DNA from: CAWFKW01 sp963816535
Lineage (GTDB): Bacteria; Bacteroidota; Ignavibacteria; Tepidaquicellales; OLB5
Assembly: GCA_963816535.1 (NCBI GenBank)
Contig: CAWFKW010000003.1
Coordinates: forward strand, 682,001 to 746,000
Direction of reading: 5' to 3'
Length of the DNA stretch: 64,000 bases
The notes under the pieces were generated by a model, which worked only from the letters and a program-made list of their open reading frames with translations, ran no database searches and was not told where the DNA came from. The translations under genes were made by a program, and so were the position numbers. This document shows, piece by piece, positions 1 to 8,690 of this stretch. Numbering within the stretch: position 1 is the stretch's first letter; the number at the start of each line of letters is the position of its first letter.

Positions 1-1453
1 CTTTGGCATTATTGATCAGTTTACAAACGCTGGCAACATTATCTCCGCCACGTTCAACAAATATGCCGATAACTACCGTCTGCGTATCGTTTGCGTTCAT
101 TGTGAAAGGACCGCTCGCCTGAATAAATCTTCTGTCGGTCGATGAACTATCATACCATCCCTGTCTGTTACCGCTGCAATAACCGTTTGTACCGACTGTA
201 TTATAAGCATAGTGAGAATTATATCCCCCCACCCAATTACGAATCGGCACTCCGCACCCATTATTTCCTTTCATAAAATTATACCCTGCTACGGCATTAT
301 CAGGATCGCCAATACACGGGTCCTGAGAATTCACAAAATAGTTAAAGCCTGTCATCCCCATTTCCTGATATCCTATAAGCGTATCATATGGCAGCCTGGT
401 CGTATCAGCAGGATTTCCCGTGAAGATCAACGGTCCCTGCAAATATTTTTGACCAGTTGCCGGAGGCGCTGAGCCGTACTCAAGGTCGAAATTAGTCGCA
501 TTATAAATAAATCCAAGGCTTAACGCGCTATCGCATCCTACAGCGTCATCAGCAGCATTTCCAAGATCGACATCGTTAACTATGCAGGAATAAGTGCTAT
601 CCCACCTGTTGGCGCTTTTATTTATAATCCAGAATTTGTTGAAATACATGTCCTGCAAACCGGGTGAGTTGAACGCAAATGCGACCTGATGAATTTCAAC
701 GCCAAGAGGCAAGGTGCCTCCGGGAAGAGAAATATCATGGTTATGTACGTTATTGGTGCAATTTGAATAATCTATATAAGAACAATAAACAATTTCGTCC
801 GGCGTAGCATCGCTGTTGCCTATTCCGGGCCTGTCTCCTCCGGGACCCGGCTGGTAACCTGGAATTCCGTTAACTTCAACATACGGCGCGCCCAGATCGA
901 CCGGCCATGAGCTCCATGGGTCGTATGTAATCACATAAGTGTGTCCGCCCGCAACTTTGTTTGTTGTACCCCCATTAATAAAATTAGGGTCGGTCAGGTT
1001 TACATGATAAGCCTTAAACCGCGGATCTGAACAAACCGACGAAGGGGGCACAGAGCCGGGAACAGGTACATTTCCCGGAGTAAAAATAGAAGCGTACAAA
1101 GAGACCGCAGTTCTCAAATCTCCGTTAACTTTAGCGCCGATCCAAATACCCGTCGAGTAATCACAGGCAAGTCTTTGGCTGGCCGTAACCGGCCAAATTA
1201 AACCGGCAATTGATGATGCGTAAGTAACTTTGTCGTAATTAAAAATACCGTCGCTCCTGATGCAGGTGTTTAAATTATTCGCCTGCAAAAATATATTACT
1301 CACAGGAGCAAAGGACTGGATATTCGGCGGGATCTTTCCCGTCCTCCTATCCGGCGCCTCTTTGGCGAAAGATAACGTCGCCAAAAATAATATAATTAGC
1401 GCCGCCGAACAGTATTTTAAAAATATTTTGTTAATATTAATTATATTTTTCAT
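1..1453 (-). CDS. Large secreted protein, C-terminus cut off by window edge
   Basis: Reading from an ATG at 1453 the minus-strand frame stays open for about 484 codons to the window edge, so the C-terminus is not visible. The protein starts with a Sec signal peptide (MKNIININKIF, then hydrophobic ALIILFLATLSFA, then KEAP). Around residue 95-115 it reads GIWIGAKVNGDLRTAV, a pattern I associate with large T9SS-exported proteins of Ignavibacteria and relatives. The rest is rich in Gly, Asn, Tyr and Asp with scattered cysteines, as in extracellular beta-rich proteins. The start lies 25 bp after the TonB receptor stop on the same strand, so the two are probably co-transcribed. A T9SS tail beyond the edge is expected but not seen. 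No enzymatic function can be assigned. Confidence 0.75.
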   Translation of the reverse strand, partial: MKNIININKIFLKYCSAALIILFLATLSFAKEAPDRRTGKIPPNIQSFAPVSNIFLQANNLNTCIRSDGIFNYDKVTYASSIAGLIWPVTASQRLACDYSTGIWIGAKVNGDLRTAVSLYASIFTPGNVPVPGSVPPSSVCSDPRFKAYHVNLTDPNFINGGTTNKVAGGHTYVITYDPWSSWPVDLGAPYVEVNGIPGYQPGPGGDRPGIGNSDATPDEIVYCSYIDYSNCTNNVHNHDISLPGGTLPLGVEIHQVAFAFNSPGLQDMYFNKFWIINKSANRWDSTYSCIVNDVDLGNAADDAVGCDSALSLGFIYNATNFDLEYGSAPPATGQKYLQGPLIFTGNPADTTRLPYDTLIGYQEMGMTGFNYFVNSQDPCIGDPDNAVAGYNFMKGNNGCGVPIRNWVGGYNSHYAYNTVGTNGYCSGNRQGWYDSSSTDRRFIQASGPFTMNANDTQTVVIGIFVERGGDNVASVCKLINNAK

Positions 1454-1478
1454 AATCTATTTGACTCCATAATTTTTA

Positions 1479-4418
1479 TTAAAAGAACATTCTCAAACCA
1501 AGCCTTACCTGTCTTGGAGGGCCATAATTATTAATTGCATGAGACCTGATATTATATAAATCCGCGGCCGCAGGTCCGTTTTGGTTTATCCATTGCTGGC
1601 CGGGATAGCTATCAAGCCAGCCTGTGCTGCCGGGGTCGCCTGTCGCATTAAACACTGCGCTAACCAGCTCGCTGTTCAGAACGTTCGTCGCCAGCAAGTA
1701 TATATCTACGTTCAGTTTCTTGAACAATGTTACGGTCTTATCTATCTTCAGATCCAGTTCAAGATTCCACGGTCCGTAGAGTGAATTGATGCCGCCTGTA
1801 GGATGGTTTCCAAGGTTGCTCGAAACAACTGAAAGAGGATCGGTGGAATTATCTTCAGGAGTATACGGCCTGCCGGAATTAAAGTTGAATAACAAGTTTA
1901 CGCCGAGTCTTTGAAGTATCGCGCCCCAAGCGCCTTTCGGAACGTCATCGGATCCGCCAAACCTGTAATCAAGCTCTATGGTTCCTGTATGTCTTTGGTC
2001 ATAGTTCAAAGCTGAAGGAAGCTTGGGCGGCTCAGTGCCGTTGTAAGCTACATTTTGAAGCGTATTGATATCGGAGCCTGTGCCTGATGCGTACGCAAGG
2101 CTGTATGAAATAGATGCTCTTAACCTGTGGAACCTTCTCATATCAAGTGAGAAATCCAAACCTCTTACTACTCCGAAATCTCCGTTATTATAAATTGCAA
2201 AGCTGTAAGTATTATCGTAGGCCTTAATATTCACGGCCTGGATAAGATCTGAGGTTTCTTTATAATAAGCTGTTAGCCCTAATGTGACATAATCGCCCAC
2301 GGTGTGTTTTACACCCAGTTCATAGGCGGTTGTTCTTTCAGGTTTCAGGTTTGGATTATTAAATATTGTAAAATACCCGACCTGACCCGCTGCCAGCTGT
2401 CTTAAAGTCCTTTGATTAGTGTACAGGTTCTGAAGAGCCGGCATCTGCACAAATTTACCATACTGCGCATGAAAGACCGTCTTATCGGTTATTGGAAATG
2501 AAAAACCAAGTCTTGGACTTACTACAAATGTCTTGCTGGATTTCGTGTAATTGATCTGGCCATTTGTGCCAAGCAGCGCCTTGTAATCGACAGGAACTGT
2601 TGTATTAGGATCCAAATAATCCATCCTGATTCCAATATTGGTGTTGAAATAATCGAACTCCATTTTGTCGAGAAGATAAGCCGCCCCCACTCTGGGTTTC
2701 ATCGGTCCTTCCGTGATATTCATCCCGTCAACTATATAGTCAGCATCCGTTTGATTTCCTAACGGGTCGTATCCAAACCCTGTCAGGAAATTTGAGTTGG
2801 CAGACGTTTCGTTAACGACAGGGTCAATGATCCTATGATTAACAGTATCCTTGTTTGTAGGATTAATAACAGCATATCCGGCCGGCTGTACAGAATATTC
2901 TCTTATCTTATATTGTTTATATTCGCCGCCAAACTTAATTTCATGGTTTCCGTATTTCTTTGTGAGAATCTGGTGAGTAAAATTCAAATTGCCGGAATAC
3001 TGCTCGATCTGATTTTTGGTAACAATTGGATATACCCTGTTCGGGCCGCGGAAAACGCCGTAATTAACTGCGCTTGTAGAAAGGTTACCCTCCAGAATTC
3101 CCGGAACAACGTTCTGATCGCCATAGGCAATGTACCACGGGTATGTATATCCGTCCGTGCCCTGAATGGCCGTGTTAAGCCCCAAAATTCCATCCGCTTC
3201 CGTGTATGTTGAACGCAGGTATGAACCCTGCAGATCATAAAATGTTTTTGAGCCTATAGACTGGTTTATTTTGACAAAGCCCTGGTAGTTCTTATTGTTC
3301 TCGATAGGCATATGATAAGAATCATAATATCCCATCGAGCCGATCCATACGCGGTCTTTACTAATATCGCCAAGGAAACCGGCCGTAACTTTTATCGGAA
3401 CTTTACCTTTAGTAATGGCTCCGAAATCAAATATTGATTTGCCTGTAAACGAATTCCCGTCAGCCCCGAAATTCGGAAGAACTCCGTTCGGAGACCACAG
3501 AGTTGCCGCGTCGTTTGAAATAGGCTGAGATACATTCTGGAACGTTCTTTCATAACTTCCGAACAGACTCCAAAACGCCGACATTTTCTTTGTCGGTATA
3601 ACCGGCCCTCCAAGGCTTACCGAGTAAACATTGTAACCCTGCGATGTAGTGTTAATCCAGTTACCTGCAACAACATCCGACACAGTTTCAAAAGAACCTG
3701 AGTACTGGTTTCCGCCTGACTTAGTGGTAACATTAATTACGCCGCTAAGAACGTTCCCGTATTCTGCGCTGAAACCGCCTGTCAATACCGCGATTTCTTC
3801 CAATGCATTGTTAGAAACCTGCTCGGTAGAATTCCTGTTGAGCGGGTTGTTGGTAACAACGCCGTCAACAACAATGCTCGTCTCGCCGGTTCTGCCGCCT
3901 CTGATGTTCAGGTTCTGTCCTTTTTCGTCCTGAACGACGCCGGAGGTATGGGCAACAATATTCTCAATACCCCTGATGCCCTGGTTATCAATAACGTCAG
4001 TGCCTATAATCTTGCCGCTGGTTTCGGTCGGCACCGTTCTTTTCTGAACTTCAATAACCAGCGTATCTATAACTGTGCCGCCAACCGACATCGCGAAATT
4101 CACGGTTGTCGTAAGATCGGCGCTAACTTTAACATCTTTTTGTACTTGGGATTCGTAACCAACATAAGTACACTTAACGCTGTAAGTTCCAACGGGCACG
4201 TTCAAAATAGCATACTGCCCGGCGTCGTCTGAGCCTGCCTTAATTTGAGTTCCCTCAATACTAAGAATGGCTCCTGCGAGCGGTGAACCGTCTTTCGCAT
4301 CGGTTATAACGCCCGAGATCTTTCCGGTTGTGCCGAAAAGCGGATCTGCATAAGCATCGGAAATGTAAATCGTCAAAAATGAAATCAGGGCTAGAGAAAG
4401 TAGTCTAATTAGCCTCAT
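1479..4418 (-). CDS. TonB-dependent receptor with carboxypeptidase-like N-terminal domain
   Basis: A 979-residue outer-membrane receptor predicted to import a ligand using TonB energy. A signal peptide (about residues 1-24) is followed by a carboxypeptidase-regulatory-like domain (about 32-115, GKISGVITDAKDGSPLAGA). Next comes a plug domain (about 125-235, with NLNIRGGRTGETSIVVDGV and YGNVLSGVINVTTKSGG), then a long beta-barrel ending in Phe (LGLRMFF), typical of outer-membrane barrels. The SD is GGAGG 8 bp before the ATG. It follows a possible leader ORF and a hairpin, and precedes the truncated secreted gene by 25 bp. The architecture matches SusC-like/Oar-like receptors, but no SusD partner is visible. 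The substrate is unknown. Confidence 0.93.
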   Translation of the reverse strand: MRLIRLLSLALISFLTIYISDAYADPLFGTTGKISGVITDAKDGSPLAGAILSIEGTQIKAGSDDAGQYAILNVPVGTYSVKCTYVGYESQVQKDVKVSADLTTTVNFAMSVGGTVIDTLVIEVQKRTVPTETSGKIIGTDVIDNQGIRGIENIVAHTSGVVQDEKGQNLNIRGGRTGETSIVVDGVVTNNPLNRNSTEQVSNNALEEIAVLTGGFSAEYGNVLSGVINVTTKSGGNQYSGSFETVSDVVAGNWINTTSQGYNVYSVSLGGPVIPTKKMSAFWSLFGSYERTFQNVSQPISNDAATLWSPNGVLPNFGADGNSFTGKSIFDFGAITKGKVPIKVTAGFLGDISKDRVWIGSMGYYDSYHMPIENNKNYQGFVKINQSIGSKTFYDLQGSYLRSTYTEADGILGLNTAIQGTDGYTYPWYIAYGDQNVVPGILEGNLSTSAVNYGVFRGPNRVYPIVTKNQIEQYSGNLNFTHQILTKKYGNHEIKFGGEYKQYKIREYSVQPAGYAVINPTNKDTVNHRIIDPVVNETSANSNFLTGFGYDPLGNQTDADYIVDGMNITEGPMKPRVGAAYLLDKMEFDYFNTNIGIRMDYLDPNTTVPVDYKALLGTNGQINYTKSSKTFVVSPRLGFSFPITDKTVFHAQYGKFVQMPALQNLYTNQRTLRQLAAGQVGYFTIFNNPNLKPERTTAYELGVKHTVGDYVTLGLTAYYKETSDLIQAVNIKAYDNTYSFAIYNNGDFGVVRGLDFSLDMRRFHRLRASISYSLAYASGTGSDINTLQNVAYNGTEPPKLPSALNYDQRHTGTIELDYRFGGSDDVPKGAWGAILQRLGVNLLFNFNSGRPYTPEDNSTDPLSVVSSNLGNHPTGGINSLYGPWNLELDLKIDKTVTLFKKLNVDIYLLATNVLNSELVSAVFNATGDPGSTGWLDSYPGQQWINQNGPAAADLYNIRSHAINNYGPPRQVRLGLRMFF

Positions 4419-4451
4419 TATTTTACCTCCGGTTTATATTGTATTAGAAAA

Positions 4452-4480
4452 CCCTGATTAGAACTTTGTTCTTACCAGGG
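4452..4480 (-). terminator. Attenuator-like hairpin in the TonB receptor leader
   Basis: On the minus strand CCCTG-gta-AGAAC-aaa-GTTCT-aat-CAGGG forms a nearly continuous stem with a 3-nt loop, followed by TTTTCT. It sits between the stop of the 55-codon ORF and the receptor start. The U-tract is short, so it could be an attenuator, a weak terminator or an mRNA-stability element. Confidence 0.4.
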
Positions 4481-4491
4481 CCCTCTGTGAA

Positions 4492-4659
4492 TTAAATTAG
4501 CTTTATTTTTCTGAAAACTTGGTTAGTTTTTAAATTATCCTTTATTATATTGATTGCGTAAAGGCAGACTCTGTCCGTATAGCTTACAGCGTTTGTTTTG
4601 TGCGCTGCTGTTACTGTAGAAAAAGAACGTTCATCGGAAAGAGTAAGTTTACCTTTCAT
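4492..4659 (-). CDS. Possible 55-residue leader ORF upstream of TonB receptor
   Basis: An ATG at 4659 opens a 55-codon frame ending in TAA at 4492. It has a strong SD (AGGAG, 6 bp before the ATG) and lies about 40 nt downstream of the predicted start point of a consensus promoter (4708-4736). The product begins MKGKLTLSDERSFSTV, is basic and hydrophilic, has no signal peptide and one Cys, and I do not recognise it. It could be a genuine small protein or a translated leader that controls the hairpin at 4452-4480 and the receptor downstream. The promoter and SD support it; its small size and lack of known homology are against it. Confidence 0.45.
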   Translation of the reverse strand: MKGKLTLSDERSFSTVTAAHKTNAVSYTDRVCLYAINIIKDNLKTNQVFRKIKLI

Positions 4660-4707
4660 GCAATTCTCCTAAATTCTCTAAAATATCGTGAAATATTTTT
4701 CAACTCG

Positions 4708-4736
4708 AATATAATAGAACTAAAACACGTTGTCAA
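4708..4736 (-). promoter_or_regulatory. Sigma-70-type promoter for TonB receptor leader
   Basis: On the minus strand TTGACA (4736-4731), a 17-bp spacer and TATATT (4713-4708): a perfect -35, ideal spacing and a 5/6 -10. It lies 49 bp before the 55-codon ORF and 290 bp before the TonB receptor. Confidence 0.7.
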
Positions 4737-5026
4737 GCATATTTTAAGAAATTATTAAGAATTTTGCCTTGTTTTTGTTAATAAAAGAACAAAATCACCG
4801 ATGTAAGAAAACGTCTCAGATTCTGCCGTAAACCTCTTCACATATAATTAAACTTAATAAGTTAATAAGAAATAATCTTCACACCATTGTAATGCAAAAT
4901 CCTTTTCTAATTCTAAAACACAAAACCCCGATAAGAAATTGCAGACACGAAATGAACTGTCACAAAATTCGTGCGGCCGCTGCCGTCGGTTTTCAGCGGG
5001 TAAAGCGTTTTCTTACAAAACTAATC
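4737..5026. other. Intergenic stretch, nothing recognised
   Basis: About 290 AT-rich bases between the leader promoter and the stop of the next minus-strand gene. A short plus-strand frame (4892-5083) runs into the neighbouring gene antisense and has no SD. I see no RNA gene or clear terminator. Confidence 0.5.
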
Positions 5027-6676
5027 TTATTTTACAAGAACCATCTTCCTGGTTTTAGTATAATCCTGTCCCGAAGCGGATGATACTTTTAAAGTATAGA
5101 AATAAATTCCGCTTGCCAAGTTGTTCGCGTTCCATTCGTATTCGAATTTACCGGCTGACAAATTCTGCTTAACCAAATCCGAAACCAGCCTGCCCGACGC
5201 TTCAAAAACCTTCAGACTAACAAAACCGCCCTTCTTAATGTCAAAATTTATTTTAGTCGATGGATTAAACGGATTAGGATAATTCTGTATCAATTCATAT
5301 GCTGCAGGAATCTGAGAGCTTATTTGGCGAATTCCCGGATCGGGAAGAACCATAATCTTCAGCAGCCACATTTTTGCTTTAGAATCGGCGGCGCCGTTAA
5401 CGCTGCTGGCGGGAATACTATCCATCTGGGTTATTAAGTAAGCATAAGGCGCAGCGTTATTCGGAGAGATAGCAACATACCGGTAGTCCCTAGCCGTGCC
5501 TGATAAATTAGTGCATTTTGTTTTCGGACCCCATGTTGCGCCGTGATCTAAAGAATATCTGAACCACACATCAAAATAGTCATTGCCGGCGGCGTCATGC
5601 TGCCCGCTTGTAACGTTATAAGCGGCAAATATAGCGTAACCGTTTGCCCATTTTCCAATAACGCCTCTGCAGCAGGAAGCAAATAAGTCGTTTACTGATT
5701 GCGGATACAAACCCCCGGCGCTATCTACTGGAACTGGAAGTCCGCCGTTTACATCAGGCGCCCAGAAAACTTCTTTTGAATCTTCGCCCGGACTGTAACT
5801 CCCCCCTGCGGGATCAATGTGCGCAAGCCCAACAAAAGCTCTGGGGTTTGAGCCCTCATACATTAGATCAATACTTCTGAAAGCCCCAACGCTGTCTGAG
5901 TTATGCCATGACCAAATTGTGACGGGAGAACCAAACGAAACTCCTTCATCTGTTGACTGGACAAGATAAGCGCCGCCATCTGTTCCAATATAGGCTATCC
6001 CCCAGACTCCGGTTCCACAAGCAGCGGCGTATGATCCTGAGCCTGGAGCGTTCGGGATATTGCGGTATCCCTGAAATATTCCCGGAGGATTGAGACTGGT
6101 GCAAACGTTCCACTTTGCAGAATCGCTGTTTGCCACCCATAAAGCTTTGCTATCAGAGCCTACGTAAACCACAGGATATAAGACATCTAAGAGGGGATCA
6201 AGTTTCGTCCAGTTTCCAACACCCGGAGCTACATCTACGTATAGCTGCGCCCTTAACGATCCACCGCCGTCTGCAGTATTAACCATAATAGCAGCCCTGT
6301 CATCGCTTGTTAGCGAAAGCGACGGAAAGCCTGCCCGAGAGCCCGATACGTCATTAACAAATGTCCATGTAACGCCGTAATCTGTCGAATAAAAATACCT
6401 TACATTTCTGGTATTCCACGGAGCCGGGTCCTGCGCTGTCATAAAAATTGCGCTCATATTCTGCGGATTATCCGGCTCCTGGTAAATGTAATGGATAACG
6501 CCGTTTGACTGAAGGTCATAGTGCGTTCTGGCGGAGTCGCTCACTTCCGAGCCGGTTATTGATAGATTGTTAACGCTGAAAGTTTCACGACCGAGATCCA
6601 GGCAGTATAAGTTTGACAGGCTGCTTGAAAAGAGGAAATAAATCAATAAAGCTGAAACTAATAATTTCCGCCTCAA
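5027..6676 (-). CDS. Secreted BNR/Asp-box protein with T9SS sorting domain (paralog 1)
   Basis: A 549-residue secreted protein of the sialidase-like beta-propeller type. A signal peptide (about 1-25) precedes a core with Asp-box motifs (STDYGVTWTF, SLDHGATWGP) and the family block ARTHYDLQSNGVIHYI near residue 50. A vicinal cysteine motif, SCCRGVIGK, lies near residue 335. The C-terminal 85 residues are a type A T9SS sorting domain (NYPNPFNPSTKINFDI ... KMVLVK). The start is TTG, chosen because it gives the signal peptide and has GGGAG just upstream; no ATG fits. Full sialidase catalytic residues were not identified, so glycosidase activity is not claimed. First of four tandem minus-strand paralogs. 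Confidence 0.88.
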   Translation of the reverse strand: MRRKLLVSALLIYFLFSSSLSNLYCLDLGRETFSVNNLSITGSEVSDSARTHYDLQSNGVIHYIYQEPDNPQNMSAIFMTAQDPAPWNTRNVRYFYSTDYGVTWTFVNDVSGSRAGFPSLSLTSDDRAAIMVNTADGGGSLRAQLYVDVAPGVGNWTKLDPLLDVLYPVVYVGSDSKALWVANSDSAKWNVCTSLNPPGIFQGYRNIPNAPGSGSYAAACGTGVWGIAYIGTDGGAYLVQSTDEGVSFGSPVTIWSWHNSDSVGAFRSIDLMYEGSNPRAFVGLAHIDPAGGSYSPGEDSKEVFWAPDVNGGLPVPVDSAGGLYPQSVNDLFASCCRGVIGKWANGYAIFAAYNVTSGQHDAAGNDYFDVWFRYSLDHGATWGPKTKCTNLSGTARDYRYVAISPNNAAPYAYLITQMDSIPASSVNGAADSKAKMWLLKIMVLPDPGIRQISSQIPAAYELIQNYPNPFNPSTKINFDIKKGGFVSLKVFEASGRLVSDLVKQNLSAGKFEYEWNANNLASGIYFYTLKVSSASGQDYTKTRKMVLVK

Positions 6677-6718
6677 ATGAATTCTCCCAGTTAGATTGCT
6701 GAATGAAATTATTTGCTA

Positions 6719-6726
6719 AATATAAC
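6719..6726 (-). promoter_or_regulatory. Probable -10 element of paralog 1
   Basis: Minus-strand TATATTTA with its 3' core 43 bp before the TTG start, the same distance as the -10 elements of the other three tandem paralogs. No good -35 is visible. Confidence 0.4.
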
Positions 6727-6883
6727 CGGATATTTTAAATTCTGATATTCTAAAATATTGCATGAATCTGCATACTTTTTTTATTGCAAAATCTGACAGG
6801 TTTTGAAGACCTATCTCATATGATATTCGAAATTAAGATGCTGACCGGTAGATCGAGCTGGGGTTATATCAGCGAAACAAACC

Positions 6884-8524
6884 TCATTTCACAAGAACCA
6901 TTTTCCTGGTCTGTGTAAAATCACCGGCTTTTAAAGTATAGAAGTATACTCCGCTCGGCATGTTACCGGCGTTCCATTCGTATTCGAATTTACCGGCTGA
7001 CAAATTCTGCTTAACCAAATCCGCAACCAGCCTGCCCGCCGCATCATAGACTTTCAGGCCAACAAAGCCTCCGCTTTTAATATCAAAATTTATTTTAGTG
7101 GACGGATTGAACGGATTAGGATAGTTCTGCTTCAATTCAAAAGCGGAAGGAATTTCGCCGCTTATCGATCTAATACCTTCGCTTCGTGGGCTGGTGATAT
7201 AAATGTACCACATCTTCGCCTGAGAGTCGCTTGCTCCATTTACACTGCTGCCAGGAATACTGTCTTTTTGCGTCACAATACGTGCGCTGAAGTTGGAATA
7301 CTCTTTGGGGCCCATATTTGTAGGCGATATAGATACATACCTGTAATCGTAAACCGGGCCCGATAGATTTGTCAATTTGGTTTTTGGTCCCCACGTTGCT
7401 CCGTGATCGGATGAATACCTGTACCAGACATCAAAGTAATCGTTTCCGTTTGAATCATATTGACCTGTTGTTACGTTATACGCCGCGTAAAGCAGCGAGC
7501 CGTCTAATTCCCTACCAAGAACTCCCCTGCAGCATCCGGCAAATGCATCGTTAACGGGATTCGTTCCCATCATGTTTGCGCTGTCGATAAGCGTAGGAGT
7601 TCCGCCATTTACATCAGGCGCCCAGAATATTTCTTTTGCCGGCCCGTTAAGAAAAATTACGCTGCCATCGCTTGTTACCTTAGCCAGTCCTGCTAATACC
7701 CTTGGGTTTGAACCTTCATACAATAAATCAATGCTTCTAAAAGCGCCAATGCTATCCTGACTATGCCAGCTCCAAATGGTTATTGGAGTTCCAAAAGACG
7801 CTCCTTCATTTGTTGATTGAATAAGGTAAGCGCCCCCGTCGTTTCCTATGTATACTATCCCCCAAACGCCGGAGCCGCACGCGACGGCGCAAAACGGCCC
7901 TCCAGAATTTGAAATGTTCTGATAGCCTAAAAATGTTCCGGGTGAATTAAGGTTCGTGCAAACATTCCATTCGCCTGACGCCGTCCAAAAGGCTTTGTCA
8001 TTTGGACTAATGGCTACCACCGGATCCGAAAATGCGGAACCGGGGTCGAGCCTTACCCAGCTTCCCGTAAGCGGAATACTATCAACGTAAAGCTGCGCTC
8101 TGGATAAGCCTCCCCCATCTGCATTTTGCGTCATAACAACCGCTTTGCTTTCGATCGTTTGCCCCAGCGACGGAAAGCCCGATCTTGATCCGGCAACATC
8201 ATTTATGAAGTCCCACGTGTCACCCATATCGGTTGAGAGAAAATATCTGACATTTCTCGTATTCCACGGCACAGGGTCCACGGCGCATAAAAAAACTGAA
8301 TGAATGATATATGGTTCTCCTGGATCCTGAATTAAATAATGGATTACTCCGTTTGACTGAAGATCGTAGTGGGTTCGGGCAGCTACGTTTACTTCATACT
8401 CTGTTATAGTGGAACTGTTAACGCTGTACGTAACAGAACTCTTCGGAAGATCATTTGAATTTGAAAGACTAATAAAGCAGAGGAAGGGAATAAGCCATAT
8501 AAGTTTGAATACGTATCGCTGCAA
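6884..8524 (-). CDS. Secreted BNR/Asp-box protein with T9SS sorting domain (paralog 2)
   Basis: 546 residues, same architecture as its neighbours: signal peptide (MQRYVFKLIWLIPFLCFIS), ARTHYDLQSNGVIHYL block near residue 50, Asp-boxes STDMGDTWDF and SSDHGATWGP, a GCCRGVLGR vicinal cysteine motif near residue 320, and a type A sorting domain ending KTRKMVLVK-like (QTRKMVLVK). The start is TTG with GGGAGG upstream; it is required to keep the signal peptide. The protein should cross the inner membrane by Sec and the outer membrane by T9SS, but no secretion machinery genes are in the window. Function beyond a predicted beta-propeller is unknown. Confidence 0.88.
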   Translation of the reverse strand: MQRYVFKLIWLIPFLCFISLSNSNDLPKSSVTYSVNSSTITEYEVNVAARTHYDLQSNGVIHYLIQDPGEPYIIHSVFLCAVDPVPWNTRNVRYFLSTDMGDTWDFINDVAGSRSGFPSLGQTIESKAVVMTQNADGGGLSRAQLYVDSIPLTGSWVRLDPGSAFSDPVVAISPNDKAFWTASGEWNVCTNLNSPGTFLGYQNISNSGGPFCAVACGSGVWGIVYIGNDGGAYLIQSTNEGASFGTPITIWSWHSQDSIGAFRSIDLLYEGSNPRVLAGLAKVTSDGSVIFLNGPAKEIFWAPDVNGGTPTLIDSANMMGTNPVNDAFAGCCRGVLGRELDGSLLYAAYNVTTGQYDSNGNDYFDVWYRYSSDHGATWGPKTKLTNLSGPVYDYRYVSISPTNMGPKEYSNFSARIVTQKDSIPGSSVNGASDSQAKMWYIYITSPRSEGIRSISGEIPSAFELKQNYPNPFNPSTKINFDIKSGGFVGLKVYDAAGRLVADLVKQNLSAGKFEYEWNAGNMPSGVYFYTLKAGDFTQTRKMVLVK

Positions 8525-8567
8525 ATAGAATCCTCCCGGATAATTGCTTAATGAAATTGCGTTATTA

Positions 8568-8596
8568 AATATAACAGATTTAACAAATCATTACAA
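8568..8596 (-). promoter_or_regulatory. Promoter of paralog 2
   Basis: Minus-strand TTGTAA, 17-bp spacer, TATATT (extending to TATATTTA), 44 bp before the TTG start. Confidence 0.55.
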
Positions 8597-8633
8597 GAAA
8601 CATAAACGCCGGGCCATTTCGATTTTAGTAAAT

Positions 8634-8664
8634 AAAAAAAGGCGCCAGGCAAATGCCCAGCGCC
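8634..8664 (-). terminator. Rho-independent terminator after paralog 3
   Basis: On the minus strand GGCGC-TG-GGCA-TT-TGCC-TG-GCGCC forms a stem with a small internal loop, followed by seven T. It lies 27 bp beyond the stop of the 8691-10367 gene. The loop region resembles the terminator at 10474-10503. Confidence 0.75.
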
Positions 8665-8690
8665 TTTTAAAACACCTTACAAAACAAACA

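Noticed and set aside
212..472. Short plus-strand frames within 1-1472, including 212-472 and 1260-1472
   Set aside because: They lie antisense to a continuous 484-codon minus-strand frame with a signal peptide; codon patterns fit the minus strand.
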